Assembly: GCA_019423445.1 (NCBI GenBank)
Contig: JAHZBJ010000032.1
Coordinates: 4,508 to 19,747 of the forward strand
Direction: 5' to 3'
DNA from: Oscillospiraceae bacterium
GTDB taxonomy: Bacteria > Bacillota > Clostridia > Oscillospirales > Ruminococcaceae
Length of the DNA: 15,240 bases
The notes below the pieces were generated by a model. It was not told the origin of the DNA and did not search any database. It saw only the letters and a program-made list of their open reading frames with translations. Both the position numbers and the translations under genes were made by a program. Below are positions 6,775-13,448 of the stretch, piece by piece. Positions within the stretch are counted from its first letter, which is position 1. Each line of letters starts with the position of its first letter.

Positions 6775-8235
6775 TCAGACCCGTTTTTTTCCTTCCAGAA
6801 GCTGCTGGACCAGAACCCTCTCGTCAAAATAGATGGTTTCGTCCGCCAAAACCTGATAATCCTCGTGGCCCTTCCCTGCCAAAAGGAGGATATCCCCCTC
6901 CCCGGCGTTTTCCAGGGCCCAGGCAATGGCTTCATACCGGTCCGGAATAATTCTATAAGGAGTTTTGAATTTGTCAAGCCCCGGTTTGGTATCCCGGATG
7001 ATCTGGCCCTCGTCCTCTGTGCGGGGATTGTCGGAAGTAAGGATCACCAGGTCGGAGTATTTTGCCACGATCTCCCCCATCTTTTCCCGCTTGGTGCGGT
7101 CCCGGTCTCCGGCACAGCCGAAAAGGGTGATCATCCGCCCCGACCCTTTGTAGGGACGCAGTGTGGTGATGATCTGCTCCAGCTCCTCGGGAGCATGAGC
7201 AAAATCCCGGATCACGGTATACCCGGTATCGGTGGGGATCACCTCGGCCCTTCCCGGAACCCCGGAACAGGCCGAAAGCCCCCTGGCGATATCCCCGGGG
7301 GCCAGCCCCAGGGCATAGCATGCCGCGGCGGCGGCCATGGCGTTGCTTACCGAGAACTTCCCCGGCATGGCCACCCGGGTCCGTTCAATGATCTGCTCCC
7401 CCACAATGAGGAAGCTGCTGCCCCGGACGGTGGAGGAGATGTTCTTGGCGGTCAACGTGGCATCGTCCCGGCAGGTGGAAAACGTGATGGTTTCGGGTCC
7501 CAGCTCCCTGGCCAGCTCTTCCCCTTTGGGATCATCCAGGTTCACCACCGCGGCTTTGGTCATGGAGAAAAGCTTCTTCTTGGCCGCAAAGTAGTTTTCC
7601 ATGGTGATGTGGTAGTCCAGATGGTCCTGGGAGAGGTTGGTGAATACCCCGACATCGAACAGGCAGCCGTCCAGCCGGTGCTGGTCCAGGGCGTGGGAGG
7701 ATGCCTCCATGGCCACATATTCGCATCCCGCCTCCGCCATCCGTTCCAGCATGGCATGGAGCTGGTAGGGATCCGGGGTGGTGTGCTTAGCGGGGAACTC
7801 CAGTTCCCCGATCTCGTTGTGGATGGTGCCCATAAGCCCCACTTTTTTCCCAGCCTGCTGGAGGATGCTTTTGATAAGAAAGGTGACGGTGGTTTTTCCG
7901 CTGGTACCGGTGACCCCCACCAGCTTCAGCCGCCGGGCGGGATTCCCGAAGTGGTTGCCGCAGAGGACGGCATAGGCGGCCCGGGTGTTCTCCACCAGGA
8001 TCTGCCTGGGAAGCCCCAGATCCCGTTCCGCCACCACTGCCGCAGCCCCCGCTTCCAAGGCGTCCCCGGCCTTTTGGTGTCCGTCGAACTTGCCGCCTTT
8101 GATGCAGACAAAGATACTGCCCTTTCTTACCTGGCGGGAGTCGTTGGTAACTGAGGAGACCTGGGCTGCTTCCAGCTGCGCCTCCGAAAGGCCGGTGCTG
8201 TACCGGATCCCCTCCAGATATTCCTTCAGTGTCAT
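6775..8235 (-). CDS. murE: UDP-MurNAc-L-Ala-D-Glu: meso-diaminopimelate ligase MurE
   Basis: Cytoplasmic Mur ligase that adds the third residue of the stem peptide. The 486-aa product shows the ATP loop G-T-S-G-K-T-T at 110-116, H-T-T-P-D-P at 151-156, a Lys-rich Y-F-A-A-K-K-K (215-221) that holds the carbamylated lysine region, and D-N-P-R-T-E at 402-407. D-N-P-R is the known marker of meso-DAP specificity, as opposed to L-Lys enzymes, so the wall is predicted to be DAP type. The frame is open up to 8295, but the first ATG at 8235 has AAAGGA about 8 nt upstream and matches the usual N-terminus; the 20 extra residues overlap the end of the PBP gene and look non-coding. The gap to the PBP stop is 28 bp. 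Confidence 0.97.
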   Translation of the reverse strand: MTLKEYLEGIRYSTGLSEAQLEAAQVSSVTNDSRQVRKGSIFVCIKGGKFDGHQKAGDALEAGAAAVVAERDLGLPRQILVENTRAAYAVLCGNHFGNPARRLKLVGVTGTSGKTTVTFLIKSILQQAGKKVGLMGTIHNEIGELEFPAKHTTPDPYQLHAMLERMAEAGCEYVAMEASSHALDQHRLDGCLFDVGVFTNLSQDHLDYHITMENYFAAKKKLFSMTKAAVVNLDDPKGEELARELGPETITFSTCRDDATLTAKNISSTVRGSSFLIVGEQIIERTRVAMPGKFSVSNAMAAAAACYALGLAPGDIARGLSACSGVPGRAEVIPTDTGYTVIRDFAHAPEELEQIITTLRPYKGSGRMITLFGCAGDRDRTKREKMGEIVAKYSDLVILTSDNPRTEDEGQIIRDTKPGLDKFKTPYRIIPDRYEAIAWALENAGEGDILLLAGKGHEDYQVLADETIYFDERVLVQQLLEGKKRV

Positions 8236-8263
8236 AATCGGTTCCTTTCTCCGGCGCCCTGAA

Positions 8264-10504
8264 TCAGAAGCTGTCCTGGAGGGTGGTGTCCGCAAAATCC
8301 ACTGTGATCAGCGTTCCCCGGGCCACCTGCTCTCCTGGCTGTACGCTCTGCTTGGCCGCCACGGCATTTTCGTTCTCGATCCCCACCCCTGTGATCTTGA
8401 TGTTCAGGCCGGCGTTGAGGATCCGTCTGTTGGCCACAAGGCCGCTCTCCCCTACTACGTCGGGGACCGTAACCAGGTCGCTCTGACCGCTGTCATCGGT
8501 GTAAAGCATAATGGTACTCCCCTTGGGGACGGTGGAACCTGCCACCGGGATCTGGGAGACAACGGTGCCGCCGCCGCCAATGATCTTGGCGTTGAGGCCC
8601 TGGCGGGTGTAATAGCTCTGGGCGTCGTGGGCTACGCTCCCCACCTGGCTCTCCACATATACATCCAGGTTTTCCAATTCTTCCTCGGTGTATACCTTTT
8701 CCACTCCCAGGTAAGGCAGCACGTCTGCAAGGATGGATCCCACCACAGGAGCGGCGATGGTGGAACCGTACTCGTTGACCAGGGTAGGCTCATCCAGCAG
8801 CACCAGGCAGGCGATCTGGGGATCGTCCATAGGGGCGATGCCCACAAAGGAAAGGACGTTGCGCATCTCGCCGGTCTGGTTCGCCTGGTCGATCTTCTCG
8901 GAGGTTCCCGTCTTGCCGCCGATGCGGTAGCCGGGTATGTAGGCGTTTTTACCGGAACCTTCGGTAACCACGCTTTCCAGCATCTCGCAGACAATCCGGG
9001 AGGTCTCCTCCGAGATCACCTGGCGCTTGGCCTCCGGCTCGATGGTCTGGACGATGTTGCCGTCGGCGTCCAGGATCTGCTTGACGATGTGGGGCTCATA
9101 GAGGGTGCCGCCGTTTACCGCCGCCGCCACCGCCGTAATCATCTGAAGGGGGGTGACCTTAAAGGTCTGGCCGAAAGAGGAGCTGGTGAGGGAGTTGTCG
9201 TAGTCGTTGGGGTCGGTGAGAAGTTCCTTGGAGTGATAGGCGCCGATGGCCTCACCGGGGAGATCCACTCCGGTACCCTCTGTAAAGCCGAAATTGCTGA
9301 AATAGTCGTAGAAATCAGCGCCTCCCACCCGCTGACCGATCATCATAAAGGCAGGGTTGCAGGAGTTCTGCACCGCCTGTTCCAGGGTCTGATCTCCGTG
9401 GCCTCCGATTTTCCAGCAGCCCTTCCGGACATTGCCTACCATGTAGTAGCCGGGGCAATAAAAATGGTCGCTGGGGGTCACGGCGCCGGTTTCCAGAGCG
9501 GTGGACAGGGTAACGATCTTGAACACCGAACCCGGCTCATAGGGCTCGGAGATGCATTTGTTGTTCCACTGCTGGAACCGGGCAGCATTCAAAGCCTTCT
9601 GATACTCCTCGTCGTTCCCCTTGAGGGCTTCCACCTGGGCCTTTGTGGTGGGGTCGGCGATCTCGTAGGCCTCATTGGGGTCAAAGTCCGGTTTGGTGGT
9701 CATGGCCAGGATCTCCCCGGTCTTGACGTCCATGATAATGCCGGCGGCACGGTTCCGGACCTTGTGCTCCACTACGGCAGTCTCCAGATGCTTATCCAGC
9801 ATGTGCTGAATGGTCTCATCAATGGTTAGTACCAGGCTCTGGCCGTCCTGAGCCTCGTACATCTCCTGGTAGCTGAAAGGCATATCTGTGCCCCAGGCGT
9901 TTTTGGCAGCCACCACTTTGCCCGGCGTTCCGCTGAGGACGTTGTTGTAGTAGGACTCAATACCGTAAGCCCCCTGGTTCTCGTCGTTGACAAAGCCCAA
10001 AACGCTGGAGCCCAGGCTCCCGTAGGGGTAATACCGCTTGCTGTCCTCCTGGAGGCTGACACCGTTGATATCGTGCTCCGCCGCGAAGGCGATCACTTGA
10101 TCGGCTGTCTCCTTATCCACCTTTTTCTTGACGATTTGGTAGTAATTCTTCTTGTTCCTGGCCTTTTCGATGATAAACTCCGGATCCACCCCCAGAATAT
10201 CGCTCATTCCCTGGGCCAGCACTTCCGCCTGCTCGTCGGTAATGTCGTGGGGAGAAAACAGCACGGTCCAAACAGTGGCGGACATGGCCAAGGTGTTCCC
10301 GTTCCGGTCATAGATGGTGCCCCGGTTGGCGGTAATGGGGGTAGTTCGCAGCTGCTGGGCAATGGCCCGCTGCTGGTAAAAATCCCCGTTGACAATCTGT
10401 ATTTGGAACAGATTGTAGATCACTACCCCAAAGCCCAGGCACACAAGACAGATCCCAACGATCAAAAGGCGCCGGCGGGTACTGGTTTCAGGCAGATTTG
10501 ACAT
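8264..10504 (-). CDS. Class B penicillin-binding protein with two PASTA domains (FtsI/PBP2x/SpoVD type)
   Basis: Membrane-anchored D,D-transpeptidase that crosslinks septal peptidoglycan, the expected partner of the SEDS protein in this cluster. The 746-aa product has a short basic tail (S-T-R-R-R), a membrane anchor at about 12-33, a PBP dimerisation domain starting near N-R-G-T-I-Y-D-R-N-G at 60-69, and a transpeptidase domain with the three catalytic motifs S-V-F-K (326-329, nucleophile Ser326), S-C-N (381-383) and K-T-G-T (531-534). Two PASTA repeats follow at about 611-670 and 676-737. The ATG at 10504 has GAAAGGGA about 6 nt upstream; the open frame to 10546 starts at a TTG without support. 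The PASTA number resembles PBP2x or B. subtilis Pbp2B, while SpoVD usually has one, so vegetative FtsI is somewhat favoured. A 139-bp AT-rich gap separates it from ftsL. Confidence 0.95.
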   Translation of the reverse strand: MSNLPETSTRRRLLIVGICLVCLGFGVVIYNLFQIQIVNGDFYQQRAIAQQLRTTPITANRGTIYDRNGNTLAMSATVWTVLFSPHDITDEQAEVLAQGMSDILGVDPEFIIEKARNKKNYYQIVKKKVDKETADQVIAFAAEHDINGVSLQEDSKRYYPYGSLGSSVLGFVNDENQGAYGIESYYNNVLSGTPGKVVAAKNAWGTDMPFSYQEMYEAQDGQSLVLTIDETIQHMLDKHLETAVVEHKVRNRAAGIIMDVKTGEILAMTTKPDFDPNEAYEIADPTTKAQVEALKGNDEEYQKALNAARFQQWNNKCISEPYEPGSVFKIVTLSTALETGAVTPSDHFYCPGYYMVGNVRKGCWKIGGHGDQTLEQAVQNSCNPAFMMIGQRVGGADFYDYFSNFGFTEGTGVDLPGEAIGAYHSKELLTDPNDYDNSLTSSSFGQTFKVTPLQMITAVAAAVNGGTLYEPHIVKQILDADGNIVQTIEPEAKRQVISEETSRIVCEMLESVVTEGSGKNAYIPGYRIGGKTGTSEKIDQANQTGEMRNVLSFVGIAPMDDPQIACLVLLDEPTLVNEYGSTIAAPVVGSILADVLPYLGVEKVYTEEELENLDVYVESQVGSVAHDAQSYYTRQGLNAKIIGGGGTVVSQIPVAGSTVPKGSTIMLYTDDSGQSDLVTVPDVVGESGLVANRRILNAGLNIKITGVGIENENAVAAKQSVQPGEQVARGTLITVDFADTTLQDSF

Positions 10505-10578
10505 AAAGGTCCCTTTCTCGCTATGTACTGCTGATGCGGCCTTCAAAGCCGCTTTCCCTCAACTTTTCCTATAATAGC

Positions 10579-10621
10579 ACATTAAGAGCTAAGAATGTGG
10601 TACAATCTTACCTCTTAATGT
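10579..10621. repeat. 43-bp imperfect palindrome in the ftsL-pbp spacer
   Basis: Outer arms ACATTAAGAG (10579-10588) and CTCTTAATGT (10612-10621) are perfect reverse complements. After one C/C mismatch, TAAGA (10590-10594) pairs with TCTTA (10606-10610). After one A/A mismatch, TGT (10596-10598) pairs with ACA (10602-10604) around a GGT centre. So 18 of 20 arm positions pair. It lies in a 139-bp gap that is strikingly AT-rich for this region. No proper T-run follows on either strand, so a standard terminator is unlikely; it may be a protein-binding site or an RNA stem where the operon transcript is processed. A smaller stem (GCGGC 10536-10540 with GCCGC 10548-10552) lies nearer the PBP start. 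I found no convincing promoter in the gap. Confidence 0.7.
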
Positions 10622-10643
10622 CATTTTCACATATTCAGTTTAT

Positions 10644-11141
10644 TCATTTTAATTTCATGTATTCCAGAAGACTGTCGAACCCGCGGAGAAGAACCTGAGC
10701 CGGGGTCTTGTCCGGCGCCTTGTCGGTTCGGAAGATAGCCCCCTCCCCATCCATGGTCACATAGGTGACCTGGTACTTGTCCACCACTCCCATTCCCAGC
10801 TGGGTGGACGCGTAATTCTCCACCGTCTCTGCCGAGGTCTGGCTTTCCAGCTTGGACTGGAGGACCACCGACTGGCTCTGAAGTTCTTGGAGCCGCTCCT
10901 TGGTGTCGTTCAGCTGATCCCCAAGCTCCACCATAACAATGTTATTATAAATGGCCAGGGAGATCAGCGCCACCATCAGGGCACAGCAGCAGAGAAGCCG
11001 CAGAGGCGCAACCCCTTGCTTCGGCTTTCTCCCCTCCTTCACCTGCAGCTGGGGGGAGGGCTGCTCACGCCGGACGCCGCGGTAATCCCGGCTGCAGCTG
11101 TATTCATAATCGTCCCGGACCTTTGCGGCAGTGCTCTGCAT
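10644..11141 (-). CDS. ftsL: FtsL-like cell division protein
   Basis: Small bitopic divisome protein, predicted partner of FtsQ/DivIB and FtsB/DivIC in activating septal wall synthesis. The 165-aa product has a long hydrophilic N-terminal tail (1-46), one membrane segment at about 47-66 containing three consecutive cysteines (51-53), and then a heptad-rich coiled coil (about 71-100, D-Q-L-N-D-T-K-E-R-L-Q-E-L). The segment A-S-T-Q-L-G-M at 111-117 matches the usual FtsL ending region. The ATG at 11141 has AAAAGGAG 8 nt upstream. FtsL proteins diverge strongly, so the call depends on topology and on position between rsmH and the PBP, where ftsL is almost always found. It lies 39 bp after rsmH. 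Its tail of about 45 residues beyond the LGM motif is longer than in the shortest family members. Confidence 0.85.
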   Translation of the reverse strand: MQSTAAKVRDDYEYSCSRDYRGVRREQPSPQLQVKEGRKPKQGVAPLRLLCCCALMVALISLAIYNNIVMVELGDQLNDTKERLQELQSQSVVLQSKLESQTSAETVENYASTQLGMGVVDKYQVTYVTMDGEGAIFRTDKAPDKTPAQVLLRGFDSLLEYMKLK

Positions 11142-11180
11142 AACGACTCTCCTTTTATCCTACAAAGAAAAGCTTTTTCT

Positions 11181-12107
11181 TCACAGCTTCTCAATGATTC
11201 TGAGTTTTGCCGACTTACTGCGGCTGTTGCGTTCCTGTTCCTCCCGCCCCGGCTCGATGGGCTTGCGGTTTACCAAACGCCCCTCGGGGGTATGGCCGCA
11301 GACGCAGACCGGAAAATCCGGCGGGCAGATGCAGCCCCGGCAGTATGCGGCGAACTTCTGCTTCACCATCCGGTCCTCCAGGGAATGGAAGGTGATGACG
11401 GCAAACCTGCCGCCAGGGGCAAGGCGCTCAAAAGCGGTATCCAGGCACCGGGAAAGGTTGTCCAGTTCGCTGTTAACCGCGATGCGGATGGCTTGGAAGG
11501 TGCGCTTGGCGGGATGCCCTCCCTCGTATCGGGAGCTGGGCGGGATTGCCTCACGGATCAGCTCCGCCAGCTCTCCTGTCGTCTCCACCGGTTTTTTCTC
11601 CCTGGCCCGGCAGATCTTTTTGGCAATGGGGAGAGCGTATTTCTCCTCTCCGAATTCCCGGATGATTCTGGCAAGGGAGCTGACGTCGCTGCTGTTTACC
11701 AGATCGTAGGCGCTGGGGCCTTTCTGGGTCATCCGCATATCCAAAGGGGCATCCGCCATGTAGGAGAAACCTCGCTCAGGCGTATCCAGCTGGTAGGAGG
11801 ATACCCCCAGATCCAGGAGGATACCGTTCACCTTGGGGATCCCCAGCTGATCCAGGACTCCTGTAAGGTCGGCGTAATCGCTTTCCACCACCTGGGCCGG
11901 GAAGCCTGTCAGCCGTTCCCTGGCCACCTCCACCGCAGTGGGATCCTTGTCCAAGGCGATAAGCCGGCCGGTGGTAAGGCGCTTTGCAATCTCCCGGGAG
12001 TGGCCCGCGCCCCCTGCCGTCCCGTCCACATAGATGCCGTCGGGCCGGATGGCCAGCCCTTCCAGGCACTCACTGAGGAGGACCGGCGTGTGAGAAAACT
12101 CCGCCAT
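11181..12107 (-). CDS. rsmH: 16S rRNA (cytosine(1402)-N(4))-methyltransferase RsmH (MraW)
   Basis: SAM-dependent methyltransferase that modifies N4 of C1402 in the 16S rRNA P-site, fine-tuning decoding. The 308-aa product opens with the family signature F-S-H-T-P-V-L-L-S-E-C and a SAM-binding loop D-G-T-A-G-G-A-G-H-S at 28-37. Further motifs are D-L-G-V-S-S-Y-Q-L-D, G-F-S-Y and P-L-D-M-R-M, and V-I-T-F-H-S-L-E-D-R near the C-terminal part. A cysteine-rich stretch (C-R-G-C-I-C-P-P-D-F-P-V-C-V-C) follows; it resembles the segment common in Firmicute RsmH and could bind metal, though this is unproven. The start ATG at 12107 sits under a purine-rich GGAGGGGAGGAG. It begins 18 bp after mraZ, the near-universal pairing. 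Confidence 0.97.
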   Translation of the reverse strand: MAEFSHTPVLLSECLEGLAIRPDGIYVDGTAGGAGHSREIAKRLTTGRLIALDKDPTAVEVARERLTGFPAQVVESDYADLTGVLDQLGIPKVNGILLDLGVSSYQLDTPERGFSYMADAPLDMRMTQKGPSAYDLVNSSDVSSLARIIREFGEEKYALPIAKKICRAREKKPVETTGELAELIREAIPPSSRYEGGHPAKRTFQAIRIAVNSELDNLSRCLDTAFERLAPGGRFAVITFHSLEDRMVKQKFAAYCRGCICPPDFPVCVCGHTPEGRLVNRKPIEPGREEQERNSRSKSAKLRIIEKL

Positions 12108-12125
12108 GGCTCCTCCCCTCCTCTT

Positions 12126-12545
12126 TTAGAAATTCAGGCTGTCCATCAGCTCCGCCATCTGGTCGGAGGTGAGGTCTTCGTTGTCCGCCGCCCAGCGCCG
12201 GGCATCCCAGATCTCCACCCGGTCCGAAGCGCCGATCACCACAACATCCTTTTCCAATCCTGCATACTCCCGCAGGACCCCAGGGATCAGGATCCGACCC
12301 TGCTTGTCCGGCTCCACATCGGTGGCGCTGGCAAAAAAGAAGCGTTTCAGCTGCCTGGATTTGGAATCGGGAAGGCTGCGGAGCTTTTCCTCCCACCGCC
12401 CCCATTCCTCCAGGGAATAGACGGCGATGCAATTATCCAGGCCTTTGGTGAGAATGAAGCGGTCCCCCATGTCTTCCCGGAATTTGGCGGGGAAGTTGAT
12501 ACGGCTTTTGGCGTCGATGGTATGCTCATACTGGCCGATCAGCAC
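12126..12545 (-). CDS. mraZ: Transcriptional regulator MraZ
   Basis: DNA-binding protein with two AbrB-like SpoVT/MraZ folds; in characterised bacteria it assembles into rings and binds repeated boxes at its own promoter to control the dcw operon. The 139-aa product starts M-L-I-G-Q-Y-E-H-T-I-D-A-K-S-R, matching the family N-terminus. Both signature D-x-x-x-R motifs are present: D-A-K-S-R in the first half and D-K-Q-G-R in the second. I place the start at the GTG at 12545 rather than GTG 12554: the 12554 codon lies inside the Shine-Dalgarno GGAGGTGA, while 12545 is 8 nt beyond GGAGG and fits homologues. It is the first gene of the cluster and is preceded by a promoter and a set of GTGGG boxes. 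Confidence 0.96.
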   Translation of the reverse strand: MLIGQYEHTIDAKSRINFPAKFREDMGDRFILTKGLDNCIAVYSLEEWGRWEEKLRSLPDSKSRQLKRFFFASATDVEPDKQGRILIPGVLREYAGLEKDVVVIGASDRVEIWDARRWAADNEDLTSDQMAELMDSLNF

Positions 12546-12558
12546 CCCACTCACCTCC
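12546..12558 (-). promoter_or_regulatory. Ribosome-binding site that decides the mraZ start
   Basis: GGAGGTGA at 12558-12551 (minus strand) is a near-full match to the 16S anti-SD. It leaves 8 nt from GGAGG to the GTG at 12545, an ideal spacing, while the alternative GTG at 12554 would be inside the site itself. A fourth GTGGG, 12550-12546, lies directly before the start codon, exactly 40 bp from the third MraZ-type box; this could be coincidence. Confidence 0.75.
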
Positions 12559-12582
12559 GTTTTGCTTCAAAATCAGGGTTTT

Positions 12583-12612
12583 CAAACCACTTTAACCCAC
12601 TTTCACCCACTT
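12583..12612 (-). promoter_or_regulatory. Probable MraZ operator: three 10-bp direct repeats
   Basis: Reading the minus strand, three consecutive 10-mers AAGTGGGTGA, AAGTGGGTTA and AAGTGGTTTG place GTGG(G/T) boxes at 12610-12606, 12600-12596 and 12590-12586, exactly 10 bp apart. MraZ operators in E. coli are TGGGN repeats separated by 5 nt, and in Mollicutes AAAGTG-type repeats of the same period; this site fits both patterns. The third box has T in place of the last G. The boxes begin about 4 nt downstream of the predicted transcription start, so bound MraZ would block RNA polymerase. Autoregulation by MraZ is the likely role. Confidence 0.85.
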
Positions 12613-12622
12613 CACAGTAAAA

Positions 12623-12651
12623 ATTATAGCCTGTTTGGAGAATAAATGCAA
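12623..12651 (-). promoter_or_regulatory. Predicted sigma-A promoter of the mraZ (dcw) operon
   Basis: On the minus strand a perfect TATAAT -10 lies at 12628-12623, with a 17-bp spacer (12645-12629) and a weak -35 TTGCAT at 12651-12646 (only TTG matches). The transcription start should be near 12616, giving a leader of about 70 nt before the mraZ GTG. The weak -35 may be offset by the phased A/T tracts further upstream (inference). It is the only good promoter seen for the minus-strand cluster. Confidence 0.78.
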
Positions 12652-12691
12652 CAAAGAACTACTGTTCTTTTTCCTTTTGTCCAGAACGCCG

Positions 12692-12748
12692 AAAAAGCTG
12701 TCAAAACGTCAAATTTTGCCTCGAAAATCCGGTGAAAAGCTCTTTTTT
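12692..12748. promoter_or_regulatory. Phased A/T tracts, predicted curved DNA in the mraZ-ogt intergenic region
   Basis: The 251-bp gap between the mraZ promoter and the ogt ATG holds six A or T tracts: 12692-12696, 12703-12706, 12711-12717 (AAATTTT), 12724-12727, 12735-12738 and 12743-12748. Their centres are spaced 9 to 11.5 bp, mean about 10.3, i.e. one per helical turn. In-phase A-tracts are known to bend DNA. The block lies about 40 to 95 bp upstream of the mraZ -35, where curvature can raise promoter activity. No gene is seen here. Confidence 0.5.
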
Positions 12749-12780
12749 CTCTCGTTCTGCGCTCCCCCCTGGGGTGTCGT

Positions 12781-12820
12781 TTTTGGTTTTCTCCAAAATT
12801 TTCCACTTGTTTCTGTGGAA
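12781..12820 (+). other. Two adjacent short inverted repeats upstream of ogt
   Basis: TTTTGG (12781-12786) pairs with CCAAAA (12793-12798) around a 6-nt loop, and 2 nt later TTCCAC (12801-12806) pairs with GTGGAA (12815-12820) around an 8-nt loop. Both are only 6 bp. They lie 83 to 122 bp upstream of the ogt start, where an ogt promoter or operator would be expected, but I could not find a confident -35/-10 pair for ogt. Confidence 0.3.
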
Positions 12821-12902
12821 GCCCGGGACTTTTCCCTTGGGATATGGTAAACTGAAAAAAACGGTATCCCGCCCCCCTGGGAAACGGCAAGGAGGAAACT
12901 CT

Positions 12903-13448
12903 ATGTTCTATTCCACACATTATCCTTCTCCTCTGGGGGCCATCACCCTGGCCAGCGACGGAACACATCTGGTGGGGTTGTGGCTTGAGGGTCAAAAATA
13001 CTTCCAGGCCACAGTGGACACCCTGGAGGAGAATCGCAACCTTCCGGTCCTGGCTGCCGCCAGAGAATGGCTGGACCGGTATTTTGCCGGCGAAAAGCCC
13101 CAGCCTGGGGAACTCCCCCTGAAACCCCTGGGCAGCAGTTTCCGTCAAGAGGTGTGGTCCATCCTCTGCCGCATCCCCTATGGACAGATAACCACCTACG
13201 GCGCCATCGCCCAGGAGATGGCCGCAGCAAGGGGGCGTTCCTCCATGTCCAGCCAGGCGGTGGGGGGCGCTGTGGGCCATAATCCCATTTCTATCATCAT
13301 CCCCTGCCATCGGGTGGTAGGGACAAATGGCAGCCTCACCGGTTACGCAGGCGGCATTTCTGCCAAGGTTTGGCTGCTGCGCCACGAGGGAGCGGAAATG
13401 TCCGGGCTGTATCTCCCGGGGGAAGGAGGACGTCCCGTTGAAGGATAA
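12903..13448 (+). CDS. ogt: Methylated-DNA--[protein]-cysteine S-methyltransferase (O6-alkylguanine repair)
   Basis: Suicide repair protein that removes alkyl groups from O6 of guanine (and O4 of thymine) onto its own cysteine. The 181-aa product has an N-terminal domain of about 75 residues and the C-terminal DNA-binding/active-site domain: helix-turn-helix around I-P-Y-G-Q-I-T-T-Y-G-A-I-A (91-103), active site P-C-H-R-V with Cys135, and G-Y-A-G-G-I near 147-152. The open frame begins at 12732, but AAGGAGG sits 7 nt before the ATG at 12903, which matches the family start. Oddity: where human MGMT has the arginine finger Arg128 (17 residues before its Cys145), this protein has Gln118, also 17 residues before Cys135. 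It overlaps tag by 11 bp, forming a small alkylation-repair operon divergent from the dcw cluster. Confidence 0.95.
   Translation: MFYSTHYPSPLGAITLASDGTHLVGLWLEGQKYFQATVDTLEENRNLPVLAAAREWLDRYFAGEKPQPGELPLKPLGSSFRQEVWSILCRIPYGQITTYGAIAQEMAAARGRSSMSSQAVGGAVGHNPISIIIPCHRVVGTNGSLTGYAGGISAKVWLLRHEGAEMSGLYLPGEGGRPVEG
13423..13430 (+). promoter_or_regulatory. Ribosome-binding site supporting a TTG start for tag
   Basis: AAGGAGGA inside the 3' end of ogt is followed by a 7-nt spacer and TTG at 13438. No ATG or GTG lies at a suitable distance in the tag frame, and the conserved part of Tag begins about 14 residues later, so TTG is the best start. Confidence 0.75.

Noticed and set aside
8236..8295. 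Twenty-residue N-terminal extension of MurE
   Set aside because: It overlaps the end of the PBP gene, has no start codon with support, and the ATG at 8235 has a good Shine-Dalgarno and a normal family N-terminus.
10570..10605. Possible internal promoter upstream of the PBP gene (TATTAT on the minus strand, TATAAT on the plus strand, TTGTAC inside the palindrome)
   Set aside because: On the minus strand TTGTAC is 23 bp from TATTAT, too far for sigma-A, and no better -35 is found at 16 to 18 bp. On the plus strand there is no -35 and no gene. A GAATATG resembling a sigma-E -35 near 10637 has no matching -10.
11164..11181. AAGAAAAGC/TTTTTCTT near-palindrome between rsmH and ftsL
   Set aside because: It is a short A/T-rich symmetry around AAGCTT without loop space for a stable stem and lacks a terminator form; likely chance.
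12840..12853. TATGGT/TAAACT as a -10 for ogt
   Set aside because: Neither hexamer has a recognisable -35 at 16 to 18 bp, and no extended -10 TG is present. The ogt promoter remains unidentified.
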